Position numbers and translations under genes: made by a program. Of a DNA stretch of 64,000 nt, positions 12,141-22,106 are shown one piece after another (positions within the stretch are counted from its first letter, which is position 1; each line of letters opens with the position of its first letter). This DNA is from Byssochlamys sp. IMV 00236 (Eukaryota > Ascomycota > Eurotiomycetes > Eurotiales > Thermoascaceae), in contig MSJH02000812.1 of NCBI GenBank assembly GCA_001931875.2, positions 434,001 to 498,000 on the forward strand. The letters run 5' to 3'. The notes under the pieces are model-generated. The model had not been told where the DNA came from. It saw nothing but the letters and a program-made list of their open reading frames with translations, and searched no databases.

Positions 12141-15100
12141 ATGGCGTCCTCTTCGTATGCGCCAGTGCCTACGACAGCCGATGACGAGTCCGCCGCTTCC
12201 AGAGGGCCACCGGCCGCGCACATGGCCACGACAACGGTGAAGGTGGACGGGATGACATGTGGAGCATGTACCTCGTCAGTGGAGAGTGCGTTCAAAGATG
12301 TCCCCGGTGCAGGGAACGTATCTGTCAGTTTGGTGATGGGCAGGGCGGTGGTCCATCATGACCCGTCGCAGCTACCGGCGGATAAAGTAGCTGAGCTGAT
12401 CGAGGATCGGGGCTTCGATGCGCAAGTTCTATCCACCGACCTTCCAGATACCCAGGCAGACGAGATCGAGGACGACGGTCCGGAGATGGTGACAACTACT
12501 TTGGCAGTGGAAGGAATGACCTGCGGTGCTTGTACCTCAGCGGTCGAGGGAGGATTAAAAGAGGAGGCCGGCGTGCGATCGATAAGTGTATCTCTTCTGT
12601 CAGAGCGTGCGGTCGTGGAACATGACCCGTCCGTGATCACGCCGGAGAAGATTGCAGAAGTAATTGAGGATCGTGGATTTGGCGCTACAGTGCTGGACAC
12701 CAAACCGTCAGAGGCGCGGTCTTCGAAGACAAAGGGACCGGCTGAGGAGAAGCCCAAGTTCTTGACGACGACGGTCTCTATTGACGGAATGACCTGCGGT
12801 GCATGCGCCTCGAGCGTCCAGAGAGCTTTTGACGGCGTCGATGGTCTCCTGCAGTTCAACATCAGTCTGCTGGCAGAGCGCGCAGTCATCGCCCATGATC
12901 CTCTAAAGCTGTCTGCGGAGAAGATTGTCGAGCTGGTCGATGATGCTGGCTTTGATGCGCGCATAGTGTCTTCCGAACCGCATACATCCGGGTCTTCCAA
13001 AACGTCCAAGTCAGTAAACCTTAGCCTCTATGGTCTTACAGATGCTGCTGCGGCAACCTCTCTGGAAGAAACAGTCCGCCAGAAACCCGGCATCATCTCA
13101 ATATCTATATCCGTGGCTACATCACGGGCCTCTGTCAGCTACAACTCGTCCATCATCGGTATCCGCTCCATCGTGGAGACTATCGAGGCCGCTGGCTTTA
13201 ATGCTCTGGTGTCCGATTCAGATGATAATAATGCGCAGTTGGAGTCCTTGTCAAAGACAAAGGAGATTCAGGAGTGGAGACGGGCGTTCCTGTTCTCCCT
13301 CTCTTTTGCTATTCCGGTCTTCCTTCTGGGCATGATCGTCCCTATGTATCTGAAGCCGCTGGACTTTGGCAAGTTCCAGATATTGCCTGGTCTCTACCTG
13401 GGGGATCTCATCTGTCTGGTCCTTACGATCCCAGTACAATTTGGTATTGGTATGCGCTTCTACGTTGCCAGTTTCAAGTCTCTGAAACACCGTTCTCCCA
13501 CGATGGACGTCCTGGTCATGTTGGGCACATCGTCTGCCTTCTTCTTCAGTGTCTTCACCATGTTCATGGCTATCTGGTACCCGCCGCACACACGACCGCA
13601 TACCGTCTTCGACACAAGCACCATGCTCATTACTTTCATCACTCTTGGTCGCTGGTTGGAGAACAGAGCAAAGGGTCAGACGTCTAAAGCCCTATCACGT
13701 TTGATGTCTCTGACTCCCTCGATGGCGACGATCTACGAAGATCCGATCGCTGCCGAGAAAGCCGCAGAGGAGTGGGAAACCTCAGCGAAGTCGCCGCAGG
13801 AGAAGACTGACGAGGCCACCCCTGCTCACACACGAAACGCGGGTTTGAAAACAATCCCAACCGAGTTGATTGAGGTCGGTGACGTTGTCGTTTTGCGACC
13901 TGGTGACAAGGTATCGGCCGATGGTATTATCATCCGCGGAGAGAGCTATGTTGACGAGAGCATGATCACTGGAGAGGCCATTCCGATCCACAAGAAGAAA
14001 GGCAGTCTCGTCATCGCTGGTACTGTCAACACGGCTGGCTCGATGGATTTCAAGGTCACCAGAGCCGGTCGAGACACTCAACTTAGCCAGATCGTCAACC
14101 TCGTGCAAGAAGCCCAAACGAGTCGAGCGCCTATCCAGCGTATGGCTGATGTCGTCGCCGGTTATTTCGTCCCCACCATTATTTCCCTTGGATTGATCAC
14201 TTTCATCGGCTGGATGATTCTCAGTCACATCCTCCCCAATCCGCCAAAGATCTTCAATGCGGCAGGTAACGGAGGGAAGGTCATGGTATGCCTGAAGCTC
14301 TGTATTTCCGTCATTGTCTTTGCCTGTCCTTGTGCCCTTGGCCTTAGCACTCCCACAGCGGTCATGGTTGGCACGGGAGTGGGCGCCGAGAATGGTATCC
14401 TCGTGAAGGGAGGCGCTGCCTTGGAAGCCGCAACAAAGATCAACCATGTCGTGTTTGACAAGACAGGAACCTTGACCGTAGGAAAAATGAGCGTCGCTGA
14501 GACGAGAATGGAACGCATTTGGTCATCCAACGACTGGCGCCGGCGTCTATGGTGGCTGATTGTTGGTCTCGCGGAGATGGGAAGTGAACACCCGGTGGGA
14601 AGAGCTATCGTCGAAGCTGCTAAGGTGGAGACTGGAGGCTCTAGCGAAGAGACGCTGGATGGCAGTGTGGGCGATTTCGAAGCTACTATCGGCAAGGGAA
14701 TCTCTGCCGTCGTGGAGCCCAACTCTGGTGTTGAACGCACGCGGTACCGCGTCCTGCTGGGAAATGCGTCCTTCCTCCGGGACCAGGATGTGCAGGTCCC
14801 TGAAGCCGTTGACCCCGACTCTCAGCCTCCTGACGAGTCTGCCTCTGCGTTTTCTGTGCCGTCAAAGCCAAATGACTTCGCCGGGCTGACCCTTATTCAT
14901 GTGGCCGTCGACGGTCAGTACGCGGGCACCATCTCGCTCCGCGACTCGCTCAAGCCATCCGCTGTTGCTGCAGTTGCCGCAATTCATCGTATGGGCTTCA
15001 AGACCTCACTCATCACAGGCGACACATACTCCACGGCTCTGTCCGTTGCGAAGGCAGTGGGCATCCCACCTGTGTCAATCCGCGCTTCCGTGTCTCCCTC

Positions 15101-15749
15101 CCAAAAGCAGACCATCGTTGCCGAGCTTCAGGCCGGCGGAGATCGTGTCGCAATGGTTGGAGATGGTGTCAACGACTCGCCAGCCCTGGCTACCGCGTCT
15201 GTGGGAATTGCGCTCGCATCGGGTACCGACGTCGCCATGGAAGCAGCCGACATTGTGCTCATGCGACCGGATGACCTGCTGTCTGTTCCCGCCAGCTTCT
15301 CCTTGGCCCGCTCGATCTTCAACCGCATCAGACTCAACCTCATGTGGGCCTGTGTCTACAACATCATCGGTCTACCGTTCGCCATGGGTCTTTTCCTCCC
15401 ATTCGGAGGCATCACTCTACATCCCATGGCCGCTGGCGCCGCGATGGCTGCATCGAGTGTCTCCGTCGTCGTCAGCAGTCTGCTCCTCAAATTCTGGAGC
15501 CGCCCACGCTGGATGAGCGTCGAGAGGCTGGAAAAGGAAGTACAGACGGGCAAGATCAGATCTCACCTGTCTCGAGACCTGCGCTGGACCGAAGTCTTAG
15601 CAGCCTCCGTCCCAAGATCTCCTCGTGGTGCGCTCGATCAATTCAAAGCTCTTGCTTCTGCCGCGATTGGCATTATTACCGGCAAGGGATCAACAGGAGC
15701 CAGAGGCGACGAAGGTTACATTCCACTGCAAACGGTCGAACCAGTCTAA
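12141..15749 (+). CDS. Copper-transporting P1B-type ATPase, Ccc2/CtpA-like
   Basis: One uninterrupted exon, 1202 residues. It pumps Cu(I) across a membrane using ATP; Ccc2-type members load copper into the secretory pathway for laccases and multicopper oxidases. Three N-terminal heavy-metal-binding domains carry GMTCGAC at about residues 38, 126 and 217. A fourth ferredoxin-like repeat (about 290-360, SVNLSLYGLTDAAAATSL) has lost CxxC. Next come paired helices (FLFSLSFAIPVFLLGMIV), the actuator loop with SMITGEAIPIH, the membrane CPC motif in FACPCALGLSTPTAVMVG (about 730), the phosphorylation site FDKTGTLT (about 773), the SEHPVG nucleotide-binding motif, and MVGDGVNDSPALA (about 1007). I use the ATG at 12141; the frame continues 36 bases upstream only to a TTG. 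Against a CrpA-type detoxification pump: no Cys-rich N-terminal extension is seen, though this is not decisive. Confidence 0.9.
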   Translation: MASSSYAPVPTTADDESAASRGPPAAHMATTTVKVDGMTCGACTSSVESAFKDVPGAGNVSVSLVMGRAVVHHDPSQLPADKVAELIEDRGFDAQVLSTDLPDTQADEIEDDGPEMVTTTLAVEGMTCGACTSAVEGGLKEEAGVRSISVSLLSERAVVEHDPSVITPEKIAEVIEDRGFGATVLDTKPSEARSSKTKGPAEEKPKFLTTTVSIDGMTCGACASSVQRAFDGVDGLLQFNISLLAERAVIAHDPLKLSAEKIVELVDDAGFDARIVSSEPHTSGSSKTSKSVNLSLYGLTDAAAATSLEETVRQKPGIISISISVATSRASVSYNSSIIGIRSIVETIEAAGFNALVSDSDDNNAQLESLSKTKEIQEWRRAFLFSLSFAIPVFLLGMIVPMYLKPLDFGKFQILPGLYLGDLICLVLTIPVQFGIGMRFYVASFKSLKHRSPTMDVLVMLGTSSAFFFSVFTMFMAIWYPPHTRPHTVFDTSTMLITFITLGRWLENRAKGQTSKALSRLMSLTPSMATIYEDPIAAEKAAEEWETSAKSPQEKTDEATPAHTRNAGLKTIPTELIEVGDVVVLRPGDKVSADGIIIRGESYVDESMITGEAIPIHKKKGSLVIAGTVNTAGSMDFKVTRAGRDTQLSQIVNLVQEAQTSRAPIQRMADVVAGYFVPTIISLGLITFIGWMILSHILPNPPKIFNAAGNGGKVMVCLKLCISVIVFACPCALGLSTPTAVMVGTGVGAENGILVKGGAALEAATKINHVVFDKTGTLTVGKMSVAETRMERIWSSNDWRRRLWWLIVGLAEMGSEHPVGRAIVEAAKVETGGSSEETLDGSVGDFEATIGKGISAVVEPNSGVERTRYRVLLGNASFLRDQDVQVPEAVDPDSQPPDESASAFSVPSKPNDFAGLTLIHVAVDGQYAGTISLRDSLKPSAVAAVAAIHRMGFKTSLITGDTYSTALSVAKAVGIPPVSIRASVSPSQKQTIVAELQAGGDRVAMVGDGVNDSPALATASVGIALASGTDVAMEAADIVLMRPDDLLSVPASFSLARSIFNRIRLNLMWACVYNIIGLPFAMGLFLPFGGITLHPMAAGAAMAASSVSVVVSSLLLKFWSRPRWMSVERLEKEVQTGKIRSHLSRDLRWTEVLAASVPRSPRGALDQFKALASAAIGIITGKGSTGARGDEGYIPLQTVEPV

Positions 15750-16436
15750 ACACCTCGGTAGAAAGTATGTATCATCCGTCATGTTCATGGATGAGTCCAT
15801 ATGTTTTTGTTCCTTTTTTGTGTATATTTTGTTTTGTCTGGGTTATTTTTAACTTCTATGATACCTCTATTGTTTGCTGGCCCTTTTTTTTTGTCAGATT
15901 TCTTTTGTTCATGGTAGAGTCCTGCTAGACAGACAGTACATGCATGTAGTTCCTTGCCGTGATGACTTTGTACAGTTGTATATAGTCTAGGCTGTATGGA
16001 CACCGCAATGAGAGTAATGAACGAAAGTGTATAATTTATAAGGAAAGATAGATCTAAGATAAAGACTAATATGTAGATCCTCGTGGTTTCTATATAGCAT
16101 TGGGCAATAAATACGGAAACTACATCAGACTATATCTCCAGGGAGGGATTCGATATTTGTGGATGGATAATCACATTTCGAAAATGATAAGTGAATGAAA
16201 ATGAAAACTGATAATTGGCCGTGAGAGTGGAAATAGCGACGCCAGATTAAAAGCAATGTCCATCTTGTGCACATCGATCAAGATGCAAGAAGTAAGTAGC
16301 CCCTGACCGCGAACAAATAACAAAAAACAGGCCAATTCAAGCCCAGAATCATCGACCCCATCCATTTCTGTAGTATTCACTATACAAGACCCGAACTAGT
16401 AGTAAAAAAAAAAAAAAACAAAGAAAAAACCCAGTT
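15750..16436. other. Intergenic between convergent genes
   Basis: About 690 bases between the 3' ends of the copper ATPase and the next minus-strand gene. It contains T-rich 3' UTR-like sequence and a poly-A run near 16405-16418. No coding frame is supported. Confidence 0.5.
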
Positions 16437-17507
16437 TCAACCATACTTTGCAGCCTGCGTCGGCGGTGGTGGGAAATACATCTGCGGCTGCGGCTGTTCC
16501 TGATACGCATATCCCGACATCGAACCTCCACCAGTATGCAAATGCAGAGGACCACCCGGATTCGGTGTGCTGAAGTGATGTCGAAGCGGGAGGTCACTTG
16601 CTTGGGATCCGCTGTCGAGTCGAGTAAACGCTAGAGTGCGCGGGGTCATTGCTGGGAATGAGGTCCCTGTCATTGGGCCTGGAGTCATGGGATAGGTTCC
16701 CGATGGGGGAGCTCTGAGGATCGAGTCTTCGTAGGCTTTGAGAGCGCGCTTCTCTTCGCGGCGTTCGCGGTATGCTTCGCGCTCGGCTTTGGTGGAAAAG
16801 CAGGAAATGAGGGCAATGATGAATTCGGAAAAGTAGATGATGCTGGTGATGTGTGTTAGTTAGTACTAGATGAAGAAGGAAAGAGAGGTTATATAGGATT
16901 TTTGCATACGTGATGATGATGGTGATGGCAAAGAGGGATTTTGCCTGCTCGCAGTATCCGATGTTGGACTTGTGAGCTGCTACGCTGCAGCTTTTGGTGA
17001 TATACCATGGTGGTCCTGGCTGGGGGTGTTGCGGATCGGACATATCTTTGCCTGCTTGGAATGATGCCGCTATTGAGTACAGCACGATCAGAGCTCCGTG
17101 TACGGCGACGGAAATGGGTGGGTAAAACACCCGTAGGATTTGCATCGGGGCCTTGGTGAGTAGGAAAAAAGTGCTCAGCACTCCGAGAACGAGGTTATAT
17201 TCCGTCAGGCTATGAGTATATTTGTTAGCTTGTATGTCCTTAGAGTGGATTCAATATCTGGCACAAAAACATACAATGAGCTCCAAACCATGGGGGCTGT
17301 ATATGGTCTGTAGTTGGCAGCAGCGTAGATGGCTTCGTCTGGAGCGCTGTTAAAGCCATTATCGGCGCCGTCCTGCCAAAGCTTCGTTCGATATGTGTTA
17401 TGATCCGCGATTCCGGTGAGTATCAGAATCACAACTGTAAATGGGAACTCTGCCGCCATCATGATCAAGGCCGCTTTGTGCGACCGGTACTTCTTTGGGA
17501 AGAACAT
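16437..17507 (-). CDS. Four-helix membrane protein of unknown function (MARVEL-like layout)
   Basis: Three exons on the minus strand (17507-17275, 17209-16910, 16842-16437), 312 residues, all phases closing. I do not recognise a named orthologue. Four hydrophobic segments are seen: ALIMMAAEFPFTVVILILTG, LVLGVLSTFFLLT, VHGALIVLYSIAAS and FAITIIITIIYFSEFIIALI. A basic cytosolic stretch rich in Arg, Glu and Lys follows, then a Pro, Gly and Gln-rich tail. The four-helix arrangement with charged termini is like fungal MARVEL-family proteins. The ATG at 17507 precedes FFPKKYRSHKAAL; the upstream in-frame extension crosses a tetranucleotide repeat and looks non-coding. Confidence 0.7.
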
Positions 17508-18300
17508 GATGTCTGCTTTTGTTCTGCACTTTTGTCTGTCTGTCTGTCTGTCTGGATGGATGGATGGATGAGAGTTCAAGGTCGAGTAACAGGTGTTGGA
17601 TATCGCGCGAAATCGCGAATCGCTTTCTTGGATCTATAAGTAATAGTAAACAGCGTCAAGTACTTAGCATCTATGCCAGACCGGCTGGCTGCCCGTTCAT
17701 AACGCTGCCATCGAAACACTCGCTGCGGCCCTGACAAGAATTCAATCTCACGGACAAAGACGAGGCCTGGGAGAAACGGTCCAGATATGGGGAATCCGCT
17801 CCCTGGTCTTATGGCCGGCCAGACTGCCCTCCATGACTGGGATTGGGGAGAGGGGTTTGGGCCGTGGGACGATATGTCGAATACCAGAAGACTGACAAGC
17901 GCCGAGGGTTCCCTGAGATGCAGTGGCTTGATGCTTGTTGAGTACAAGGCGCCAGTGAGATTGCAGCATCGACGATCGTCCGCCAGCGCGAAGATGTGAC
18001 GGCGTTGAAGATGTCGCCAATGAACGGCGCAAGAAGCATCTCTCCCGGGCGGCCCGTCACACGCTAACAAGTCAAAAGGTGATCGGATGGCGAGCGCTTG
18101 CAGGGCCAGGACATTCTGTTGGATCAGAAGCATTCGAGGGCGCTTTCAGTGGTGATCTTGTGGTTAGCAGCGCAGAGATACTTGACATATTCTATCCGCC
18201 TGTTCTGTTGATTCGAGCTTCTTTTGGCTCCAAACGTCATCGCGGGGAAAGTAAGTAAGATTAGATCTCAGTTAACAACTAACTGACACTAACTTACTGC
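17508..18300. promoter_or_regulatory. Divergent promoter region
   Basis: About 790 bases between the minus-strand membrane protein and the OXNAD1-like gene. A 185-codon frame on the minus strand (17576-18133) has no family resemblance and crosses the expected promoter, so it is not called. One CGG-N8-CCG match lies at 17682-17695, useful as a background example for the motif described in the catabolic cluster. Confidence 0.5.
17533..17571. repeat. Compound tetranucleotide microsatellite (TCTG)n(GATG)n
   Basis: About five TCTG units are followed by about four GATG units. It sits just upstream of the start of the minus-strand membrane protein gene, probably in its 5' leader. Confidence 0.85.
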
Positions 18301-19673
18301 ATGGGGAATCTCCGATCACTGGCATCCTATACCACACTGGTGCGTCCGCGAATCTCCTGTCGAGCTTCCCAACTCCGTCGTCTGGCTATTCCCCAAAGCA
18401 AGATGAGTACAAGAGAAGACTCCATTCCGCATGAACTGCGGACAGCAGCAGAACCACGACAGAATAAATTGTACCCCGTCCGGATATCACAGATTGACCA
18501 GGTCAACCCCTCAATCCGCCTGCTCCGGCTGGCGTTGCCGCCAGGAGGCGACCAAACAGATGAAGGAGAAGTATGACGATCCATTCCCCATAATATATAA
18601 AAGTAGACATTCTTCGATCTTTATATGGATCGAGTGCCTGTTCTACAATGCTATCATTGCCTCTCACCCCGTGATATTGTTTAACTGTATAGATCAAGCT
18701 GATTTCTCGCGGTTATCTCGACCAGGCGGACCCCAATCCGGAGCAATTTACTTTTCTCCCAGGCCAATGGCTGGATGTTTTCATTCCGTCAATATCCCAT
18801 GCGGGTGGTTTCACCATAACCTCCACTCCAGCAGATGCCCATCTCCTTCCATCGCCAGAGCCTCCAACGGAGTCCTTGTCCATCGAGGAGGAAGATCTAC
18901 CTCCTGTGCGGTCAACGGGCAGAACACCCTATGTCGAACTAGCAGTGCAAAACGCGCCATCTAATCCTGCAGCTGCATGGCTGTGGAGACCCAAAGAAGA
19001 GATCCTCGGCAAAGAACTAAATGTTCGCGTGGGAGGCAGCTTCATATGGCCGCCAGCTGGGTTTAACACGAAGGATATCAGAAATGTCGTCTTCATCGCT
19101 GGCGGAGTGGGTATAAAGTTAGTGTGTCCATTTCCCTTTCTTTTTTTNNNNNNNNNNNNNNNNNNNNTTTTTTTTTTTTTTTTCTGAGGACATTATTGTT
19201 AACTATTATACAGCCCTCTCATATCCATATTATCCCATCTAAAAAATGACGACACGGCCACTCTCTCTCCTGGAACAGAAGTCCATTTCCTATATTCGAC
19301 CCGGCTTCCTCCCAGCAAGTCCGTCAGCAACTTCCAAGCGGCACTAGATCAGATTCTCTTCTTGTCTCGTATACGGGAGATTATCCACTCGCATGCTCCG
19401 TCTCGACGTCTCCGTATCTCTTTGGACTTGTTTCTCACAAATCTGAATGAATATCCCGATTTAAAGATATCTACACCTCAAGATATGAAGATCCATGATC
19501 GTCGTATCACTGCTGAGGACTTGAAGACCGCCGTCACTGGATCTAGCGGAGATGAGACCGGCACCGGGACGGTCTGCTACATCTGCGGACCGCCGCCGAT
19601 GACGGATGAGTTGGCGGACAAGCTCAAAGGCATGGTAGGGAGCGAGCGGGTGTCTTATGAAAAGTGGTGGTGA
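18301..19673 (+). CDS. FAD/NAD(P)-binding oxidoreductase, OXNAD1-like
   Basis: Three exons (18301-18570, 18693-19117, 19214-19673), 384 residues. Ferredoxin-reductase fold protein of the OXNAD1 type, expected to pass electrons from NAD(P)H through FAD; the physiological partner is not known. The N-terminus is Arg/Ser-rich and lacks acidic residues for about 35 positions, consistent with a mitochondrial presequence. The FAD domain includes FTFLPGQWLDVFIP and GGFTITSTP. The NAD domain starts with VVFIAGGVGINPLISIL across the second junction, and the protein ends with VCYICGPPPMTDEL and the usual aromatic terminus (SYEKWW). The second intron (19118-19213) holds a 20-base run of N within poly-T, so its length is uncertain but the coding sequence is unaffected. 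Confidence 0.85.
19141..19183. repeat. Poly-T tract with assembly gap (N at 19148-19167)
   Basis: Twenty N bases are flanked by seven T on the left and sixteen T on the right, inside an intron. This is a homopolymer-caused gap in the assembly. Confidence 0.95.
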
Positions 19674-20140
19674 GAGAGTGCAGTCCACTCACTCGTCTTT
19701 GCTCGATCAACAGGTGCATGGTGCTGCGAGTTGAAGGGCGTGGGTAGGAATGCAGAAATTGACTCAACTCTCAAGTCACTCACCTCCCTGATCCCTTTGG
19801 AAATCACCGGAAGAGTATGACTGTTCTAGATAATATGTATTCTCTATCTAACTGACTCTTCCGCTACATACGTATCATCCTTAAAAATACCACCCCATGA
19901 AACCAGATACTAGTTATCCCTGAGCGATCCGCCATCAAGCATAGATCATAAACCTATCCTACCTACCACCGAGTCCATATTGATCAACCCCCCGAAAGCT
20001 TTTCCGGACCATTACAAAAAAATCCATATAAACAAAAGAAGATACAACATAACTCCTCATTTCCAGCTCCTCAAACAAAACAACAACCACCTCCCAGGAC
20101 AAACTCGGACAAGGAGACACACGACACACGACACACCGAG
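19674..20140. other. Intergenic
   Basis: About 470 bases between the OXNAD1-like gene and a small membrane protein frame. Just before the next start is an ACGACACACGACACACC-like CA-rich leader. No other feature is seen. Confidence 0.5.
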
Positions 20141-20278
20141 ATGGACACCGCCATAATCGGTGCTATAATAGGCGGAGTCGCTCTGGTCGTGATCTTTATC
20201 CTCATCACGCTCTACGGCACACCATGGGGGTTCCATGCAAGAGGGGTAAAATGGGAAGCGAGGAGGGATCAATCATGA
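20141..20278 (+). CDS. Small single-pass membrane protein (45 residues)
   Basis: An ATG-initiated frame of 45 codons not long enough for usual gene callers. The first half is one hydrophobic helix with small residues, TAIIGAIIGGVALVVIFILI, preceded by an acidic start and followed by TLYGTPWGFHARGVKW and a charged end (EARRDQS). The GxxxG-like spacing of small residues in the helix suggests helix packing. The positive charges after the helix predict an N-out, C-in topology. I do not recognise a family. It stands alone on the plus strand between the OXNAD1-like gene and bL31m. Conservation in related genomes would decide whether it is real. Confidence 0.45.
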   Translation: MDTAIIGAIIGGVALVVIFILITLYGTPWGFHARGVKWEARRDQS

Positions 20279-21170
20279 GCTGGGTATATCTTCGCGGTTA
20301 AATGTCCCTCTGTGAGTGATGAGAGGTCAGGGTGTGTCTGTGGCTGGGTAAGGAGTACATGCATAAGAGTAAATGGGTTGGTTGGTTTGGGGGGAAGACT
20401 AGATTCTGATGGACTGGGCAGGTTCGACTCTTTCCTTTTGGTATGTTTTTCGAGGCCATATCCTTTTTTCCCCCTCTTCTGGAGTTAGTGAACTGCATTT
20501 ATCTAGCTAGCTAGTCATAGATAATAATGATGCGTCGTGCTCTTCATCTGTTCGTTTGCTTCCTCTTAATAGTTATCTAGTTAGTTACTTGCTCATCGAT
20601 GATTCCTCATCCAGGCAATTCTTCTTTCCCTTTATTTAAGACGGCCTAGTTCCAGTCTCTAATCTCAAAGATTTGAGACAATTGGACTGAAAAGACAGGA
20701 TACCCTTCTCATATGCATTGTGCTCCAAGTGGGGAATCTGATTTGCAAGTGTACAGTATATATCCATACAATGTGTAACAGGAGCATTTGAAAAAAAGTA
20801 AATAAAATCGAACAATGCTCGAGAAGCAAGCAAACAAGCAAGAAAGCAAGGATATGCTTCGTGATATGTGTGTAATATATCCCATCCGTTCATTTCAGCC
20901 GACCCAAAAAAACAGCAGAGGTAGGAATTTCATGTAATAGGGCAAGATAAAAAGGGTCGGCTGTTGATGCAGGTTCGCTCGCGCCATTTCATCCTCCTCC
21001 TCCTCCTTTTCTTTCAGAATATTCGTACATAAATCAATGGTTCTGTCCCAGAGTGGGTATGCGTCCGGCTCTATTGATCATGAACCATCCCAGAGTGGGT
21101 GTATCGATCATGGAACCATGTATGATCCAACTCCAACTATCTTTCTTCTTCCTCACGGATCCCGCAGCAC
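20279..21170. other. Intergenic, no gene seen
   Basis: About 890 bases. Contains CTAG-rich and T-rich sequence and a short duplicated phrase CCCAGAGTGGGT near 21047 and 21089. No supportable coding exon. Confidence 0.5.
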
Positions 21171-21689
21171 TTATTTCTTCTTCTTCCCAGCCGGTTCCTG
21201 CTGCTGCTCCTGACCAAAAGAGCTGATCAGATCCAGCAAGTTGTCTTCCTCCTCCTCATCCAGGGCCGCCTGAGCAGCAGCTTCTGCATCAGCCTTCTTC
21301 TTTTCCTCACTGGTCTGCACCTTGCCATCCGTCTCCTCTGCCGGTGGCGCTGCTGCGTCCCAGCTTCGACCGAACTTGGCTCGGAAAGCGGCCAATCGGC
21401 CGGCCTCGTCCTCCTCGACGTTCATCAGCTTCGTGCTGGACGGGTTCCAGAGTAGGGAATTGCGCGTGTCGCGAGTCGAGCGGTACACAGGGAGCGGGGA
21501 GGTGGTGCGGTGCGTGAAAGTGCTTCCGTCAGAAAGAGTGATCAGCTGAGTAAACGTATACGGACGCTTCGGTCTGCGTAGCAGAGTGGCATGTCGGCAT
21601 TGAGTGCAGATGAAGGTGGGAGTGGACAAGATCGAGGATGTGCCGGCGGCTGCACTGCCCGTGCGGCGGACGGTGAGGTGTATCGACAT
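21171..21689 (-). CDS. Mitochondrial large ribosomal subunit protein bL31m
   Basis: One exon, 172 residues from the ATG at 21689. A structural protein of the mitochondrial large subunit, homologous to bacterial L31 and yeast Mrpl36. The core contains FICTQCRHATLLRRPKRPYT, TQLITLSDGSTFTHRTTSP and STRDTRNSLLWNPSS, the last being the conserved L31 block. An Ala/Lys/Glu-rich C-terminal extension ends in a run of Lys. The N-terminus (SIHLTVRRTGSAAAGTSSI) looks like a presequence. An upstream in-frame TTG at 21713 was not used. Confidence 0.85.
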   Translation of the reverse strand: MSIHLTVRRTGSAAAGTSSILSTPTFICTQCRHATLLRRPKRPYTFTQLITLSDGSTFTHRTTSPLPVYRSTRDTRNSLLWNPSSTKLMNVEEDEAGRLAAFRAKFGRSWDAAAPPAEETDGKVQTSEEKKKADAEAAAQAALDEEEEDNLLDLISSFGQEQQQEPAGKKKK

Positions 21690-22106
21690 TTTGTTTAAGA
21701 CGTGACTGGACAATTGAAAGGAGTCACTGCAAGTTTTCTCTTGATGAAGCTCGTGAAAGAGAAAATGGGGAGCTCCTTGAAGTTTTGGTCTTATCGTTTC
21801 GGAGTTGGAGAAATTTAGCGGAGTCGGACACCGCGGGTTGGGTTATGTAAGCCGATCCCAGCGCAGTCAAAGTATCCATCAAACTATCTCGATCTTGCGG
21901 GCAAAAGCAGAGCTGCTTGTTTTACCTCCTACTTGACGGACAGATCACGATGGATAGCTGTTGATGCACTTTTCCATAGTCCCAAACTGGAGCTCATGAT
22001 GAAGTCGAAGAGCTTCAACTGTTTGTATACCTCCTATAATTGCCGCGCCGTCCCGTGAAGCCCTTCGTCTGTACTCCGTCACTTCGTCTTCTCCGACGGA
22101 AGAAGC
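21690..22106. promoter_or_regulatory. Divergent promoter region
   Basis: About 415 bases between the divergent bL31m and flavin reductase-like genes, both probably mitochondrial. No specific element recognised. Confidence 0.5.

Noticed and set aside
14899..15516. 205-codon frame inside the copper ATPase
   Set aside because: Overlaps the P-type ATPase hinge coding sequence in another frame.
17682..17695. CGG-N8-CCG match outside the cluster
   Set aside because: Single occurrence in an unrelated promoter with a T after CCG; kept only as a background example.
17576..18133. 185-codon open frame on the minus strand
   Set aside because: No domain, odd composition, and it fills the divergent promoter between two supported genes; likely open by chance.
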